This document shows positions 42,734 to 51,607 of a stretch of 64,000 bases of DNA, in pieces (within the stretch, counting starts at the first letter, position 1; each line of letters begins with the position of its first letter). The stretch spans positions 2,787,241 to 2,851,240 of the forward strand of contig NZ_JAUSQZ010000001.1 of the NCBI RefSeq assembly GCF_030811555.1. Reading direction: 5' to 3'. The DNA comes from Kineosporia succinea. Lineage in GTDB: Bacteria; Actinomycetota; Actinomycetes; Actinomycetales; Kineosporiaceae. The position numbers and the translations under genes are program-made. A model generated the notes under the pieces. It was not told the origin of the DNA. It was given only the letters and a program-made list of their open reading frames with translations, and did not search any database.

Positions 42734-43354
42734 ATGCGGCTCAGACTGACGCCGAGAGACACGACCATCATCGACCTGCTCGTCCAGGCGGGTAACGCCC
42801 TGGTCGAGGGGGCCGACCTGCTGCACGCGGTGATGACCGCGGGAGACGCCGACCGGGCCGACCTGCTGGTGAAGATGCGCGACGCCGAGCACGCCTGCGA
42901 CGACATCGTGCACGCCACGATGCGCAAGCTGAACAGCACGTTCGTCACACCCTTCGACCGCGAGGACATCTACTCGCTGGCATCCGCCCTCGACGACTGC
43001 ATGGACAACATGGAGGCGGCCGCGGACATGGTGGTGCTGGCCAACCCGGCCCGGCTGCCCGACGGCGTCCAGACCCAGCTGCGCGTGCTGCAGGAGCAGG
43101 CCAAGGTCACCGCCGAGGCCCTGCCCCGGCTGCACACCATGAAGGGCCTCGAGGAGTACTGGGTCGAGATCAACCGGCTCGAGAACGACGGCGACGAGGT
43201 CTGGCGCGACATGCTCGCCGAGCTCTACTCGGGCGCCTACGAACCGCTCGAGCTGCTCAAGGTGCGCGAGGTGATCGACGCCCTGGAAGACGCCGCCGAC
43301 GCCTTCGAGTCGGTCTCGCACCACGTCGAGACGATCGCCGTCAAGGAGTCCTGA
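42734..43354 (+). CDS. DUF47/PhoU-like partner of a phosphate transporter
   Basis: The 206-residue all-helical protein contains DADRADLLVKMRDAEHACDD, THMRKLNSTFVTPFDRED-like text (read TMRKLNSTFVTPFDREDIYS), LASALDDCMDNMEAAADMV and VIDALEDAADAFESVSHHVE. The paired acidic motifs are metal-cluster ligands of PhoU/DUF47 proteins. GGAGG precedes the ATG at 42734. The pit gene begins 4 bases after the stop. DUF47 proteins are thought to regulate the linked Pit transporter. Confidence 0.92.
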   Translation: MRLRLTPRDTTIIDLLVQAGNALVEGADLLHAVMTAGDADRADLLVKMRDAEHACDDIVHATMRKLNSTFVTPFDREDIYSLASALDDCMDNMEAAADMVVLANPARLPDGVQTQLRVLQEQAKVTAEALPRLHTMKGLEEYWVEINRLENDGDEVWRDMLAELYSGAYEPLELLKVREVIDALEDAADAFESVSHHVETIAVKES

Positions 43355-43358
43355 GAAG

Positions 43359-44360
43359 GTGTCCCTGACCCTGACCCTGGTGGTCCTGGTCGTGGCCGTG
43401 GCGCTGGTCTTCGACTACACCAACGGTTTTCACGACGCCGCCAACGCGATCGCCACGGCGGTCTCCACCCGGGCCCTGAGCCCGCGCAAGGCCCTGGCGA
43501 TGGCCGCGTTCTTCAACATCATCGGGGCCCTGCTGGGGCACGGTGTCGCCGAGACCGTGGGCAGCGGCATCATCAGCCCGCCCAACGGCCACGAGGGCCT
43601 GCTCATCGTGCTGTCCGGGCTGGCCGGCGCGATCACCTGGAACATGATCACCTGGGCGCTCGGGCTGCCGTCGTCCTCGTCGCACGCCCTGATCGGCGGT
43701 CTGGCCGGTGCGGCCGTGGTGGTCTCGTCACCCGTGCACTGGTCGGTCATCCTCGACAAGGTCGTCATCCCGATGGTGCTCTCGCCCATCGTCGGTTTCG
43801 CCCTGGCCTTCGGCGCCATGGTCGGCGTGCTCTGGCTGTTCCGCAAAGCCCGCCCCACCCCGGTGACCCGCGGCTTCCGTACCGCCCAGATCGCGTCCGC
43901 CGCCGCCATGTCGCTCGGACACGGGCTGCAGGACGCCCAGAAGACCATGGGCGTCATGACTCTCGCCCTGGTGGCCGGCGGCTACCACACCCGCGGAGCC
44001 GGGATCCCGCTGTGGGTCACGCTTTCCGCGGCCCTGGCGATCAGCCTGGGCACGGCCAGCGGCGGCTGGCGCATCATGCGCACCCTCGGCCGGGGGGTCA
44101 TCGAGCTGGACCCGGCCCGCGGCTTCGTGGCCGAGACCGTGGCGTCCTCGGTGCTCTACACCACCGCGTACGCGTTCCACGCCCCGATCTCGACCACGCA
44201 CACCATCACCGCCGCGATCATGGGCGTGGGGGCGACCAAGCGCCGGTCGGCCGTGCGCTGGGGCGTCGCCGGTGACATCCTCACCGCCTGGGTGCTGACG
44301 CTGCCCGCCTCGGCGCTGGTCGCCGCGGTGCTCAGTCTTCTTCTTCACCCTCTGGCGTAG
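43359..44360 (+). CDS. pit: Low-affinity inorganic phosphate transporter, PiT family
   Basis: The 333-residue membrane protein has the two PiT signatures: FDYTNGFHDAANAIATAVST near the N-terminus and AMSLGHGLQDAQKTMGVMTL in the second half. About nine to ten hydrophobic helices are visible. It takes up phosphate or metal phosphate with protons. It starts at GTG and is coupled to the DUF47 gene. Its 3' end overlaps the convergent DUF1810 gene by 29 bases. Confidence 0.94.
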   Translation: MSLTLTLVVLVVAVALVFDYTNGFHDAANAIATAVSTRALSPRKALAMAAFFNIIGALLGHGVAETVGSGIISPPNGHEGLLIVLSGLAGAITWNMITWALGLPSSSSHALIGGLAGAAVVVSSPVHWSVILDKVVIPMVLSPIVGFALAFGAMVGVLWLFRKARPTPVTRGFRTAQIASAAAMSLGHGLQDAQKTMGVMTLALVAGGYHTRGAGIPLWVTLSAALAISLGTASGGWRIMRTLGRGVIELDPARGFVAETVASSVLYTTAYAFHAPISTTHTITAAIMGVGATKRRSAVRWGVAGDILTAWVLTLPASALVAAVLSLLLHPLA

Positions 44361-44793
44361 GTTCGCCCAGGCGCGAGGTGGTCGCGTCGTCTTCCTGCCC
44401 GCCGAACCAGGCGCGCAGGACGGCGCGGAACACCTCGCGCTCGGGGGCGGCGTAGGCGAAGAGCGTCATCGAGGAGCGCAGTTTCGCCGCGTCGACCGGC
44501 CCCAGCACGGCGTCGGCGCTCGTGTCCGGCAGCCCCAGCAGGATCGTCGCGCACTCCTCCAGACGCGGCCCCAGCACCGGGTGGGCCAGGTAGGCGCGGG
44601 CCTCGGGCAGGCCGGTGATCGCGTACCGCACCGAGGTGGCGCTCAGCCCCAGCCCGGCGATCTGCGGGAACACGAACCACATCCAGTGGCTGGTCTTCGC
44701 CCCGGCCCGCAGCTCCGCCACCGCGTCGCCGTAGGTGCCGCCGGAGTCCTGCGCCCGCACGAAGCGTGCCAGGTCGAACGGATCGTCGCTCAT
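44332..44793 (-). CDS. DUF1810 family protein
   Basis: The 153-residue protein has DPFDLARFVRAQDSGGTYGD, the signature SHWMWFVFPQIAGLGLSATS and LRSSMTLFAYAAPEREVFRA. DUF1810 (YfcI-like in layout) proteins are small, conserved and of unknown function. The C-terminal EDDATTSRLGEPTPEGEEED tail is acidic and variable. It overlaps the pit gene end, so transcription collision is possible. Confidence 0.9.
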   Translation of the reverse strand: MSDDPFDLARFVRAQDSGGTYGDAVAELRAGAKTSHWMWFVFPQIAGLGLSATSVRYAITGLPEARAYLAHPVLGPRLEECATILLGLPDTSADAVLGPVDAAKLRSSMTLFAYAAPEREVFRAVLRAWFGGQEDDATTSRLGEPTPEGEEED

Positions 44794-44818
44794 GGCCCGA
44801 TCCTAGGGTCTGCCCCGC

Positions 44819-45388
44819 TCAGCGGCTCTCGCTGACCATCGTGGCCAACACTCCCGGCGTCAGTGCCTGGAACATGTGCTCCACGTCGCCCGGGTAGACC
44901 ATGTAGTCGCCCGGCCCGAGCTCCATCGGGTTGCTCGTCGGTCCCACCAGCGCCCGTCCGGCCCCGATGATCACGTGCTCGATCGTGCCCACCTGGTGCG
45001 GGTCGGAGATCCGCCCCGGCCCGAGCCCCACGTTCAGCCGGTACAGGTCCCGCGTGACGCCCGCGGGGCCCGGTGACATCAGATAAGCCGCATAGTCGCC
45101 CTGCTCGGACAGCAGCGGGGTGCCCTCACCGTTGCGGACCACGCCGACCTTGGGACGCGGGGGGTCGACGAGCCGGCTCACCGGCAGGTCGAGCGCGGTC
45201 GCCAGGGCCCACAGCGTCTCCACGTTCGGGTTACCTGACCCCGACTCCAGTTGCGACAGCGTGGATTTGGCCAGCCGGGCCTGCTTGGCCAGCTCACTCA
45301 GCGACATGCCGCTGCGCTCGCGCTCGCTGCGCAGCGCGGCGGCCAGCACGGCCTTGGGGTCGAGCGGGGAGTCCTCGTCAGTCAGCAT
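44819..45388 (-). CDS. XRE-cupin transcriptional regulator
   Basis: The 189-residue protein has an N-terminal Cro/CI-type helix-turn-helix (RSERERSGMSLSELAKQARL, AKSTLSQLESGSGNPNVETL, WALATALDLPVSRLV) and a C-terminal cupin (IEHVIIGAGRALVGPTSN, LGPGDYMVYPGDVEHMFQAL). It is divergent from azlC-azlD with a 67-base gap. That arrangement is common for regulators of AzlCD-type amino acid exporters, so it likely controls them. An inverted repeat CGTTCGT/ACGAACG in the gap may be its site. Confidence 0.9.
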   Translation of the reverse strand: MLTDEDSPLDPKAVLAAALRSERERSGMSLSELAKQARLAKSTLSQLESGSGNPNVETLWALATALDLPVSRLVDPPRPKVGVVRNGEGTPLLSEQGDYAAYLMSPGPAGVTRDLYRLNVGLGPGRISDPHQVGTIEHVIIGAGRALVGPTSNPMELGPGDYMVYPGDVEHMFQALTPGVLATMVSESR

Positions 45389-45391
45389 GGG

Positions 45392-45429
45392 CGTTCGTTG
45401 TACCGATCACTCGTTCTGTTTGACGAACG
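45392..45429. promoter_or_regulatory. Candidate operator of the XRE-cupin regulator
   Basis: CGTTCGT (45392-45398) and ACGAACG (45423-45429) are exact complements 24 bases apart. An internal CGTTC (45412-45416) pairs equally with GAACG. The site spans the divergent gap. Confidence 0.45.
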
Positions 45430-45455
45430 TAGGGGCCACGTTCATCCTTACGGAC

Positions 45456-46142
45456 ATGCGTTCAGTATGGCGAACAGTTGATGTGAAGCGAGCCCGGGTC
45501 ATCACATTGCTGTGTATTGCGGACGCGGTGGTCGCCCTCTCGTTCGGGGCCATCTGTGTGGGTGGCGGCCTCGAGTGGTGGATCCCGGTCGTCCTCTCGC
45601 TGGTCGTCTTCGCCGGTGGGGCCCAGTTCGCCGCGGTCGGCACGGTGCTGGCCGGCGGCTCCGCGGCCGCCGCGGTGGCCACCGGGCTCCTGCTCAACAC
45701 CCGCCTGCTGCCGTTCAGCGTCAGCGTCGCCGACGTGATCAAGGGCGGCAGCCCGCTGCGTCAGGCGTTCGGCGCTCACATCGTCACCGACGAGACCGTG
45801 GCCCTGGCGCTCGCCGAGACCGACGCCGAGCGCCGCCGTGACGTCTTCTGGGCCTGCGGGGTGTCGCTGTTCGTCTGCTGGAACCTCGGGGTGGCGGTCG
45901 GAGCCGTCGCCGGTGCGCGCATCGGCGACACGGACGCGTTCGGGCTCGACGCCGCCTTCCCGGCCGTGCTGGTCGCCATCGTGCTGCCCTCGCTCACCGG
46001 CACCCGGGTGCGCCTGTCGGCGGCCGTCGGCAGTGCCGTGGCGGTGCTCAGCACGCCCTTCCTGGCGGCCGGCCTGCCGGTGCTGACCTCGCTGGTCGGG
46101 CTCGTCGCGCTGGTGCGGCGCCCGTCCCGGGTACGGGGCTGA
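45456..46142 (+). CDS. azlC: AzlC-family amino acid exporter subunit
   Basis: The 228-residue membrane protein contains ADAVVALSFGAICVGGGLEW, LVVFAGGAQFAAVGTVLAGG, LLLNTRLLPFSVSVADVI and IVTDETVALAL, the core of AzlC/YgaZ. With AzlD it forms a branched-chain amino acid or azaleucine exporter. The ATG at 45456 is the most likely start; earlier codons overlap the regulator control region. AzlD follows after one base. Confidence 0.9.
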   Translation: MRSVWRTVDVKRARVITLLCIADAVVALSFGAICVGGGLEWWIPVVLSLVVFAGGAQFAAVGTVLAGGSAAAAVATGLLLNTRLLPFSVSVADVIKGGSPLRQAFGAHIVTDETVALALAETDAERRRDVFWACGVSLFVCWNLGVAVGAVAGARIGDTDAFGLDAAFPAVLVAIVLPSLTGTRVRLSAAVGSAVAVLSTPFLAAGLPVLTSLVGLVALVRRPSRVRG

Positions 46143-46143
46143 C

Positions 46144-46452
46144 GTGTCTCTCCTGGCCATCTTCGTCCTGGCGGCGGGCACTTTCGCCTTCCGCATCGCC
46201 GGTCCGCTGCTGGCCGACCGCTTCGAGTTCTCCGAGTCGGTCCAGGCCTGGACGACGCACGCGGCCACCGTTCTGCTCGCCGCCCTGATCGCCACGAGCA
46301 CCCTGGTGCAGGACGGCGAGTTCGCCGGGTGGGCCCGTCTGGGAGGCGTGGGGCTGGCCGTGGTGCTGGTCGCCCTCCGGGCGCCGTTCCCGGTGGTGGT
46401 GATCGCGGCCGCGGCGGCCACCGCCGGGCTGAGGCAGCTCGGAGTGGGATGA
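46144..46452 (+). CDS. azlD: AzlD-family amino acid exporter small subunit
   Basis: A 102-residue protein with three to four hydrophobic helices and the AzlD pattern: AGTFAFRIAGPLLADRFEFS, AATVLLAALIATSTLVQDGE and GVGLAVVLVALRAPFPVVVI. It is the partner of AzlC, starting at GTG one base after the azlC stop. Confidence 0.88.
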   Translation: MSLLAIFVLAAGTFAFRIAGPLLADRFEFSESVQAWTTHAATVLLAALIATSTLVQDGEFAGWARLGGVGLAVVLVALRAPFPVVVIAAAAATAGLRQLGVG

Positions 46453-46454
46453 CC

Positions 46455-46482
46455 GCCTTGCATCTAAGCTTAGATGCAAGGC
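46455..46482. promoter_or_regulatory. Perfect 28-bp palindrome, operator of the FCD-GntR regulator
   Basis: The arms 46455-46468 and 46469-46482 (core CATCTAAGCTTAGATG) are exact complements without a spacer. The palindrome lies 16 bases before the GTG of the GntR-type gene and next to TAGCCT (46486-46491), a possible -10. It also follows the azlD stop closely and could act as its terminator. Confidence 0.7.
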
Positions 46483-46498
46483 TGATAGCCTGCCGGAC

Positions 46499-47143
46499 GT
46501 GACGCTCTCAGCCGCCGACCGCGTGTACCAGGAGACCAAGGAGCTCATCCTCAGCGGTGACGTCCCGCCCGGCCGTCTGATCTCGGAAGGCGATGTGGCC
46601 CAGCGGATGTCGGTGAGCCGCACGCCGGTACGCGAGGCCTTCGTGCGGTTGCAGGGCGAGGACCTGCTCGAGCTCATCCCCAAGCGTGGCGCCGTGGTCA
46701 CCGCCGTCCCGGTCACCGAGGCGATGGACGTGCTGGAGACCCGCGCCGCCCTCGAGACCGCCGCCGTGCGCCGGATGAGCAACCGCAACGACGACGTCAC
46801 GGCGCTGATGGCCACCATGGCCGAGCTGGTCGCCCGGCAGCGCGAGGCGGCCGCGGCCGGGGACATCGCCGGGTTCGCCCAGCACGACGTCGGGCTGCAC
46901 GCCGCCGTCGTCAGCGCCTCCGGCAACCGGCTGGCCGAGCGCTTCTACGCCACGCTCGCCGACCGGCAGCGCCGGATGAACATCGGCGCGATCACGCCCG
47001 ACCCGGGCCGCATGCGGATCTGCGCGGACGAGCACGAGGCGCTCGCGGTCCGGATCCGCGAACGTGATGTCGCGGGTTACGAATCCGCGCTCCGGGCGCA
47101 CCTTTCGGCCACCCATCTCGCCGCCGGGCAGTGGTTGGTGTGA
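46499..47143 (+). CDS. GntR-family regulator, FCD (FadR-like) subgroup
   Basis: The 214-residue protein has a winged helix (VYQETKELILSGDVPPGRLI, SEGDVAQRMSVSRTPVREAF, VRLQGEDLLELIPKRGAVV) and an FCD effector domain. Metal-ligand positions appear in FAQHDVGLHAAVV, ADEHEALAV and ALRAHLSAT. The short distance from the TAGCCT -10 to the GTG suggests a leaderless transcript. It overlaps the MFS transporter gene by GTGA and probably controls it. Confidence 0.9.
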   Translation: MTLSAADRVYQETKELILSGDVPPGRLISEGDVAQRMSVSRTPVREAFVRLQGEDLLELIPKRGAVVTAVPVTEAMDVLETRAALETAAVRRMSNRNDDVTALMATMAELVARQREAAAAGDIAGFAQHDVGLHAAVVSASGNRLAERFYATLADRQRRMNIGAITPDPGRMRICADEHEALAVRIRERDVAGYESALRAHLSATHLAAGQWLV

Positions 47144-48387
47144 CGGTCACCTCGAGGCCGCCGAACGGGGCGGCTCCCGGAACGGTTCCGCGGCAACGGG
47201 CCTGGCTGGTCGTCGCCGTGCTGATGGCCATGATCGGCTGGGGCGGCAACGAGTTCACGCCGCTGGTGGTGATGTACCGGGCGCACGGGTACTCCACCGT
47301 CGGCGTCGACGCGTTGCTGGCGGCCTACGTGGTCGGCCTGATCCCCGGGCTGCTCGTGGCTTCGGCGCTGTCCGACCGGCACGGGCGTCGTCCGCTGATG
47401 CTGCTCGGCGGAATCGCCTCCGTGGCGGGCAGTCTCCTCATCGCGCTGGGTCCGCTCGGCGCGGGCTGGGTGGCGGCCGGGCGGCTGGTGTCCGGGCTGG
47501 CGATCGGCATCGCCATGTCGGTGGGCACGAGCTGGGTGAAAGAGCTGTCGACGCCGGAGTTCGATCCGTCGGTCACGGCCGGAACCGGGGCTCGCCGGGC
47601 GTCGCTCACCCTCACCGTCGGGTTCGCGCTGGGGCCGGGCGTGGCCGGGATCCTGGCCCAGTGGGCGCCCTGGCAGCGGGTACTGCCGTACCTGGTGCAC
47701 GCGGTGCTGACCGTGCCCACGCTGGTGCTGCTCATGGTCGCGGCGGTGGAGACCCGTTCCGACGACCCGGGAAATCGCCCGCTGGGGCAGCGGCTTCGCG
47801 TGCCGAAGGCCGGGCACCGGCGTTTCGTGCGGGTGGTGCTGCCGCTCGGCCCGTGGATCTTCGGCACCGTCGGTGTGGCCTACGTGGTGATGCCGCAGAT
47901 GGTCGACGAGCAGGTCGGCGACCGGGCGCTGATCCTGTCGACGGCGCTGACCGTGGCCACGCTGGCGGCCGGCGTGCTGATCCAGCCGGTGGCCCGCCGT
48001 CTCGACGACGTGTCCACGGCCCGGGCCTGCGTGGTGTCGATGGTGCTGGTGACGCTGGGGATGGCGGCCGCCGCCCTGGCCGCGCACCTGGCCGTGGTCT
48101 GGCTGGTCTTCGTGGTCGGGGTGCTCCTGGGCTGTGCCTACGGCATCGCGGTGGTGTCGGGGCTGCTGGAGGTGCAGCGCATCGCCGCGCCCGACGAGCT
48201 CGCCGGGCTGACCGGCGTCTACTACGCCCTGACCTACCTGGGGTTCACGCTGCCGCTGATCCTGGCCGCGCTGTCGCGGTGGTTCACGTATCCGCAGATG
48301 CTGTTGACCGTGTGTGTCCTGGCCGCGGTCTGCACGGCCGGTATCGCCTCGGCCTGGGCCCGGCACCTGCCGGAACCGGCTGTGTGA
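47140..48387 (+). CDS. MFS transporter
   Basis: The 415-residue protein has twelve predicted membrane segments, including WLVVAVLMAMIGWGGNEFTP and VGLIPGLLVASALSDRHGRR, with the MFS loop motif SDRHGRRPLML between helices 2 and 3. The second half begins near RRFVRVVLPLGPWIFGTVGV. The start is GTG at 47140 overlapping the regulator stop. The substrate is unknown; linkage to an FCD-GntR regulator suggests a carboxylate or a toxic compound. Confidence 0.88.
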   Translation: MTVTSRPPNGAAPGTVPRQRAWLVVAVLMAMIGWGGNEFTPLVVMYRAHGYSTVGVDALLAAYVVGLIPGLLVASALSDRHGRRPLMLLGGIASVAGSLLIALGPLGAGWVAAGRLVSGLAIGIAMSVGTSWVKELSTPEFDPSVTAGTGARRASLTLTVGFALGPGVAGILAQWAPWQRVLPYLVHAVLTVPTLVLLMVAAVETRSDDPGNRPLGQRLRVPKAGHRRFVRVVLPLGPWIFGTVGVAYVVMPQMVDEQVGDRALILSTALTVATLAAGVLIQPVARRLDDVSTARACVVSMVLVTLGMAAAALAAHLAVVWLVFVVGVLLGCAYGIAVVSGLLEVQRIAAPDELAGLTGVYYALTYLGFTLPLILAALSRWFTYPQMLLTVCVLAAVCTAGIASAWARHLPEPAV

Positions 48388-48775
48388 ATTCAGTTCCGCA
48401 GAGTGCGTTCGGCGTGCATTGCTGAAAATTGTTTAACGGAAAAGTGTGAGTCTCGTCGCGGCAACCTTTCGAGCAATTGCCCCGTAACGGTTTTCTGGCT
48501 CACCAGCTGACCTGTGGACGGCTGCTCTCCGCAGCTCACAGGGCACGACCGGTCAGGTCGGCCGGGCCGGACGAATGCGAATTTCCGGATTGACCGGGGA
48601 TTTATGACGCCTTGATCCACACCTAGCGCCCGGCGGGACAGTATTCCGGCGAATAGGGTCGACACGGTCTCCCTGCAACAGGCGTCACAGCGGGCTCTCA
48701 GTTCGTGACTCCTAGCGTGGGGGCAATCGTGAAGACCTGTGCACTTTCCGAGAAAGAACGTGCATTCGTGGGGGA
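48388..48775. other. Intergenic region, less GC-rich than its flanks
   Basis: No gene is supported in these 388 bases. Visible elements are a TGCAC/GTGCA hairpin shortly before the acyltransferase gene (about 48738-48762). No clear promoter or terminator was recognised. The lower GC content fits a promoter-rich spacer. Confidence 0.4.
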
Positions 48776-50893
48776 ATGACGAGGTTCCTTCCGGATGTGC
48801 GTGGACGGCCTCGTGAACAGGCCGGAGGGAGAGGAACATTGGTCCCCCAGGAGCAGTCCCCGCTCCCGGTCCGCCCCCGGCTTGATTTCAAGGCCGGTCC
48901 GGTGACCGGCGCGACGCTGGCGACAGGTCAGATCCCGGTGATCACGCCGGCCGAGGCCGGGCCGAGCGCCGAAGCTCCCACTGGCGGGACGAACGGCCGG
49001 GCCGAGAGGTCCGGCGCCGACAAGTCCGGCGCCGACAAGTCCGGCGCCGACAAGTCCGGCGCTGGGCAGATCGGTGCCGAGACGAGCGGTCCGGGTGAGC
49101 GGAACGGCCGGGGTGACGAGGCCGGTCTGAGCAGCGAGGCGGACGACGCCGAGGCGGAGCAACGCTGGGCCGAGAACCTGCGCACGGCTGAGTACAGCTT
49201 CCCGCAGATCTTCGGCCCCGCCGACCCGCCGTCACCGATCTCGGGCATCGGCCCGTTCCCGGCCGGAGCGGCCACACCGCCCGCCGGTGTCCTCGCCCCC
49301 CAGCTGAAGACAGCCCCCCAGCTGAAGACAGCCCCCCAGCTGAAGACAGCCCCCCAGGTGGAGGCAGCCCTCCAGCTGGAGACAGCCTCTCAGCTGAAGA
49401 CAGCCTCTCAGTCGAAGACAGATCCCCGGGCGAAGACGGCCCCGCCGGCGACAACGGCGCAGCAGCCGAAAACCGGTGCCAGGCCGGGCACTCCGGTGAA
49501 GGCCTCACGCCCGACGACCGAGAACGCCGCCCTGGCCTCGGTCCGGCTGGCCCTCGACGGGGTCGGTGTCAACGGTTCCCCCCTCGCCGCTGAGGCGGTG
49601 GCGCGAACCGGTGCCGACGCGTCCACCATTGAAAGCGAGCACGGTGCAGGCGAGCTGGGCCCGCCCACCGCACCCACGACGCAACTCCCGCTGCGCCGCG
49701 AGATGCGTGAGCTGCACACCGAACCGGCCCCGCGCCGCACGCGCATCGATGCCGCCCTGCGCATCACGCGCGGTGCGCTGCGCCGTCGCGACCCGCGTCC
49801 GCACCGCCGCGGGGCCGACCCGAAAACTCTGGGCACCCGCTTCGAACCGCGCCGCAACCACCTCGGCCTGATGCGGTTGCTGCTGGCCCTGACGGTGGGC
49901 GTCACCCACGCCACCGAGATCGGCTACGGCTGGCAGCCCGAGTTCGCCGGTACCCAGCTCGGCGCCCTGTGCGTCGACGCGTTCTTCGTGCTGAGCGGGT
50001 TCCTTCTGGTGGGAAGCTATCTCCGGTTGGACTCGGTGAGAAGGTACGCCTGGCACCGTTTTCTGCGGATCATGCCCGGCTTCTGGGTGTGCCTGGTGGC
50101 CAGCGCCACGATGCTGGCTCCGCTGATCGCCTGGCTGCAGGGTGTGCCGATGAAAACCCTGATCGCAGGTCAGGATTCGTCGGTCGACTATGTGATCCGC
50201 AACGCCGCGCTGCTGATGCGGCAGTGGGGGATCTCCGGGCTGCCGAGCGACGTCGAGATGGCCGGCGTGCTGAACGGCTCGCTGTGGACGCTGTTCTACG
50301 AGGCCACCTGTTACGCGTCGATCATCGCGCTGGGCATCTTCGGGGGCCTGCGCCGACGCCCGGTGATGACGCTCGGTGCCGTCGGTGCGCTGTGGGTCGT
50401 GACCGTGCTGAACGACTACCAGATCGTGTACATCGGCCAGGAGCGCATCCTGCGGCTGTCCTTCATGTTCCTGATCGGCTCGGTGCTCTACCTCTACGCG
50501 CACCAGGTGCCGATGAACCGCTGGCTGACGTTCGCGAGTCTGGGCGTGGTGGTCGCGGGCATCGCGTTCTTCGACGACTACCGGGTGCTGGCCGGCCCGG
50601 CGTTCGGCTACGTCTGCCTGGCCCTGGCGGTCTCGCGGCTGCCGGTGCCCGAGCCCCGCACCGACATCTCGTACGGGCTGTACGTGTACCACTGGCCGAT
50701 CCTGCAGGTGTTCAACCTGCTCGGGCTCGCCGCCTACGGGATCTGGGCGTTCTCGGCGGCCGGCCTGGCGGTGGCCTGCGTGGTCGCCCTGATCAGCTGG
50801 AAGCTCGTCGAGAAGCCGGCCCTGAGCTTCAAGGACGCGGGGTGGGTGGAGTTCCGCCTGCCGGTGGCCCGGGCCGTGGCCCCCGAGGCCTGA
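48776..50893 (+). CDS. Acyltransferase 3 family membrane protein with repetitive N-terminal tail
   Basis: The product has 705 residues from ATG 48776. A TTG at 48839 has a far better Shine-Dalgarno (GGAGGGAGAGG) and would give 684. The first about 355 residues are low complexity: three SGADK units, four PQLKTA-type units (18-bp repeats from about 49297), then Ala/Thr/Pro-rich text and a basic stretch (RRRDPRPHRRGADP). The rest is an acyltransferase 3 domain with about ten membrane helices, including RLLLALTVGVTHATEIG, FFVLSGFLLVGSYL, SLWTLFYEATCYAS and DISYGLYVYHWPILQVF. It likely O-acylates a sugar or cell-envelope polymer. Confidence 0.85.
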   Translation: MTRFLPDVRGRPREQAGGRGTLVPQEQSPLPVRPRLDFKAGPVTGATLATGQIPVITPAEAGPSAEAPTGGTNGRAERSGADKSGADKSGADKSGAGQIGAETSGPGERNGRGDEAGLSSEADDAEAEQRWAENLRTAEYSFPQIFGPADPPSPISGIGPFPAGAATPPAGVLAPQLKTAPQLKTAPQLKTAPQVEAALQLETASQLKTASQSKTDPRAKTAPPATTAQQPKTGARPGTPVKASRPTTENAALASVRLALDGVGVNGSPLAAEAVARTGADASTIESEHGAGELGPPTAPTTQLPLRREMRELHTEPAPRRTRIDAALRITRGALRRRDPRPHRRGADPKTLGTRFEPRRNHLGLMRLLLALTVGVTHATEIGYGWQPEFAGTQLGALCVDAFFVLSGFLLVGSYLRLDSVRRYAWHRFLRIMPGFWVCLVASATMLAPLIAWLQGVPMKTLIAGQDSSVDYVIRNAALLMRQWGISGLPSDVEMAGVLNGSLWTLFYEATCYASIIALGIFGGLRRRPVMTLGAVGALWVVTVLNDYQIVYIGQERILRLSFMFLIGSVLYLYAHQVPMNRWLTFASLGVVVAGIAFFDDYRVLAGPAFGYVCLALAVSRLPVPEPRTDISYGLYVYHWPILQVFNLLGLAAYGIWAFSAAGLAVACVVALISWKLVEKPALSFKDAGWVEFRLPVARAVAPEA

Positions 50894-50929
50894 AGAACCC
50901 GAAAAGGCCCGAGCGGTATCAGAAGGCAG

Positions 50930-50961
50930 CGTGGATGGCGCCCGGCGGGACGCCATCCACG
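50930..50961. terminator. Bidirectional terminator
   Basis: The arms 50930-50940 and 50951-50961 are a perfect 11-bp stem with a 10-base loop between the convergent acyltransferase and response regulator genes. Confidence 0.85.
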
Positions 50962-50965
50962 GTGA

Positions 50966-51607
50966 TCAGTTGCCCTTGATCAGCTTCGTCGCCAGGATCG
51001 CGGCCTGGGTGCGGCGTTCGACACCGAGCTTGGCCAGCAGCGAGGACACGTAGTTCTTGACCGTCTTCTCGGCCAGGAACAGGGTCTCGCCGATCTGGCG
51101 GTTGGTCATACCCTGGGCGATCAGCTCGAGGATGCGGCGTTCCTGCGCGGTGAGCGACGACAGCTGGTCGGGCTCGGAGGGCTTCTCACCGTTGCGGATG
51201 CGCTCGAGCACCTTCAGCGTGACCGCCGGGTCGAGCAGGCTCTGACCCGCGGCCACCGTGCGCACGGCGTCGAGCAGGTCGGTGCCGCGCACCTGCTTGA
51301 GCACGTAGCCGGCGGCGCCCGCCATGATCGCGCTGAACAGGGCCTCGTCGTCCTGGTACGACGTCAGGATGAGGGCCTTGATGTTCGGGTCGGCGGAGCG
51401 CACCTCGCGGCACACGTCGATGCCACTGCCGTCGGGCAGACGGGCGTCGAGAATGGCGACGTCGGGACGCAGGGCGGGGATACGCCGCTGTGCCTCCTGG
51501 GCGGAACCGGACTCGCCGACCACCTCGATGTCCCCGGCCGCCTCCAGCAGGGCTACCAGCCCACGCCGGACGACCTCATGGTCGTCGAGCAGGAAGACCC
51601 TGATCAC
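50966..51607 (-). CDS. DevR/DosR-like response regulator
   Basis: The 213-residue regulator begins MIRVFLLDDHEVVRRGLVAL with phosphoacceptor D54 in PDVAILDARLPDGSG and Lys in YVLKQVRG. The LuxR-type DNA-binding domain reads LTAQERRILELIAQGMTNRQ, then IGETLFLAEKTVKNYVSSLL. LKQVRGTDL and KTVKNYVSSLL closely recall mycobacterial DosR. The start is GTG with GAGGAGAGG upstream. No sensor kinase is adjacent. It is divergent from a USP gene with a DosR-box-like dyad in the gap, so a hypoxia or redox dormancy role is probable. Confidence 0.9.
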   Translation of the reverse strand: MIRVFLLDDHEVVRRGLVALLEAAGDIEVVGESGSAQEAQRRIPALRPDVAILDARLPDGSGIDVCREVRSADPNIKALILTSYQDDEALFSAIMAGAAGYVLKQVRGTDLLDAVRTVAAGQSLLDPAVTLKVLERIRNGEKPSEPDQLSSLTAQERRILELIAQGMTNRQIGETLFLAEKTVKNYVSSLLAKLGVERRTQAAILATKLIKGN

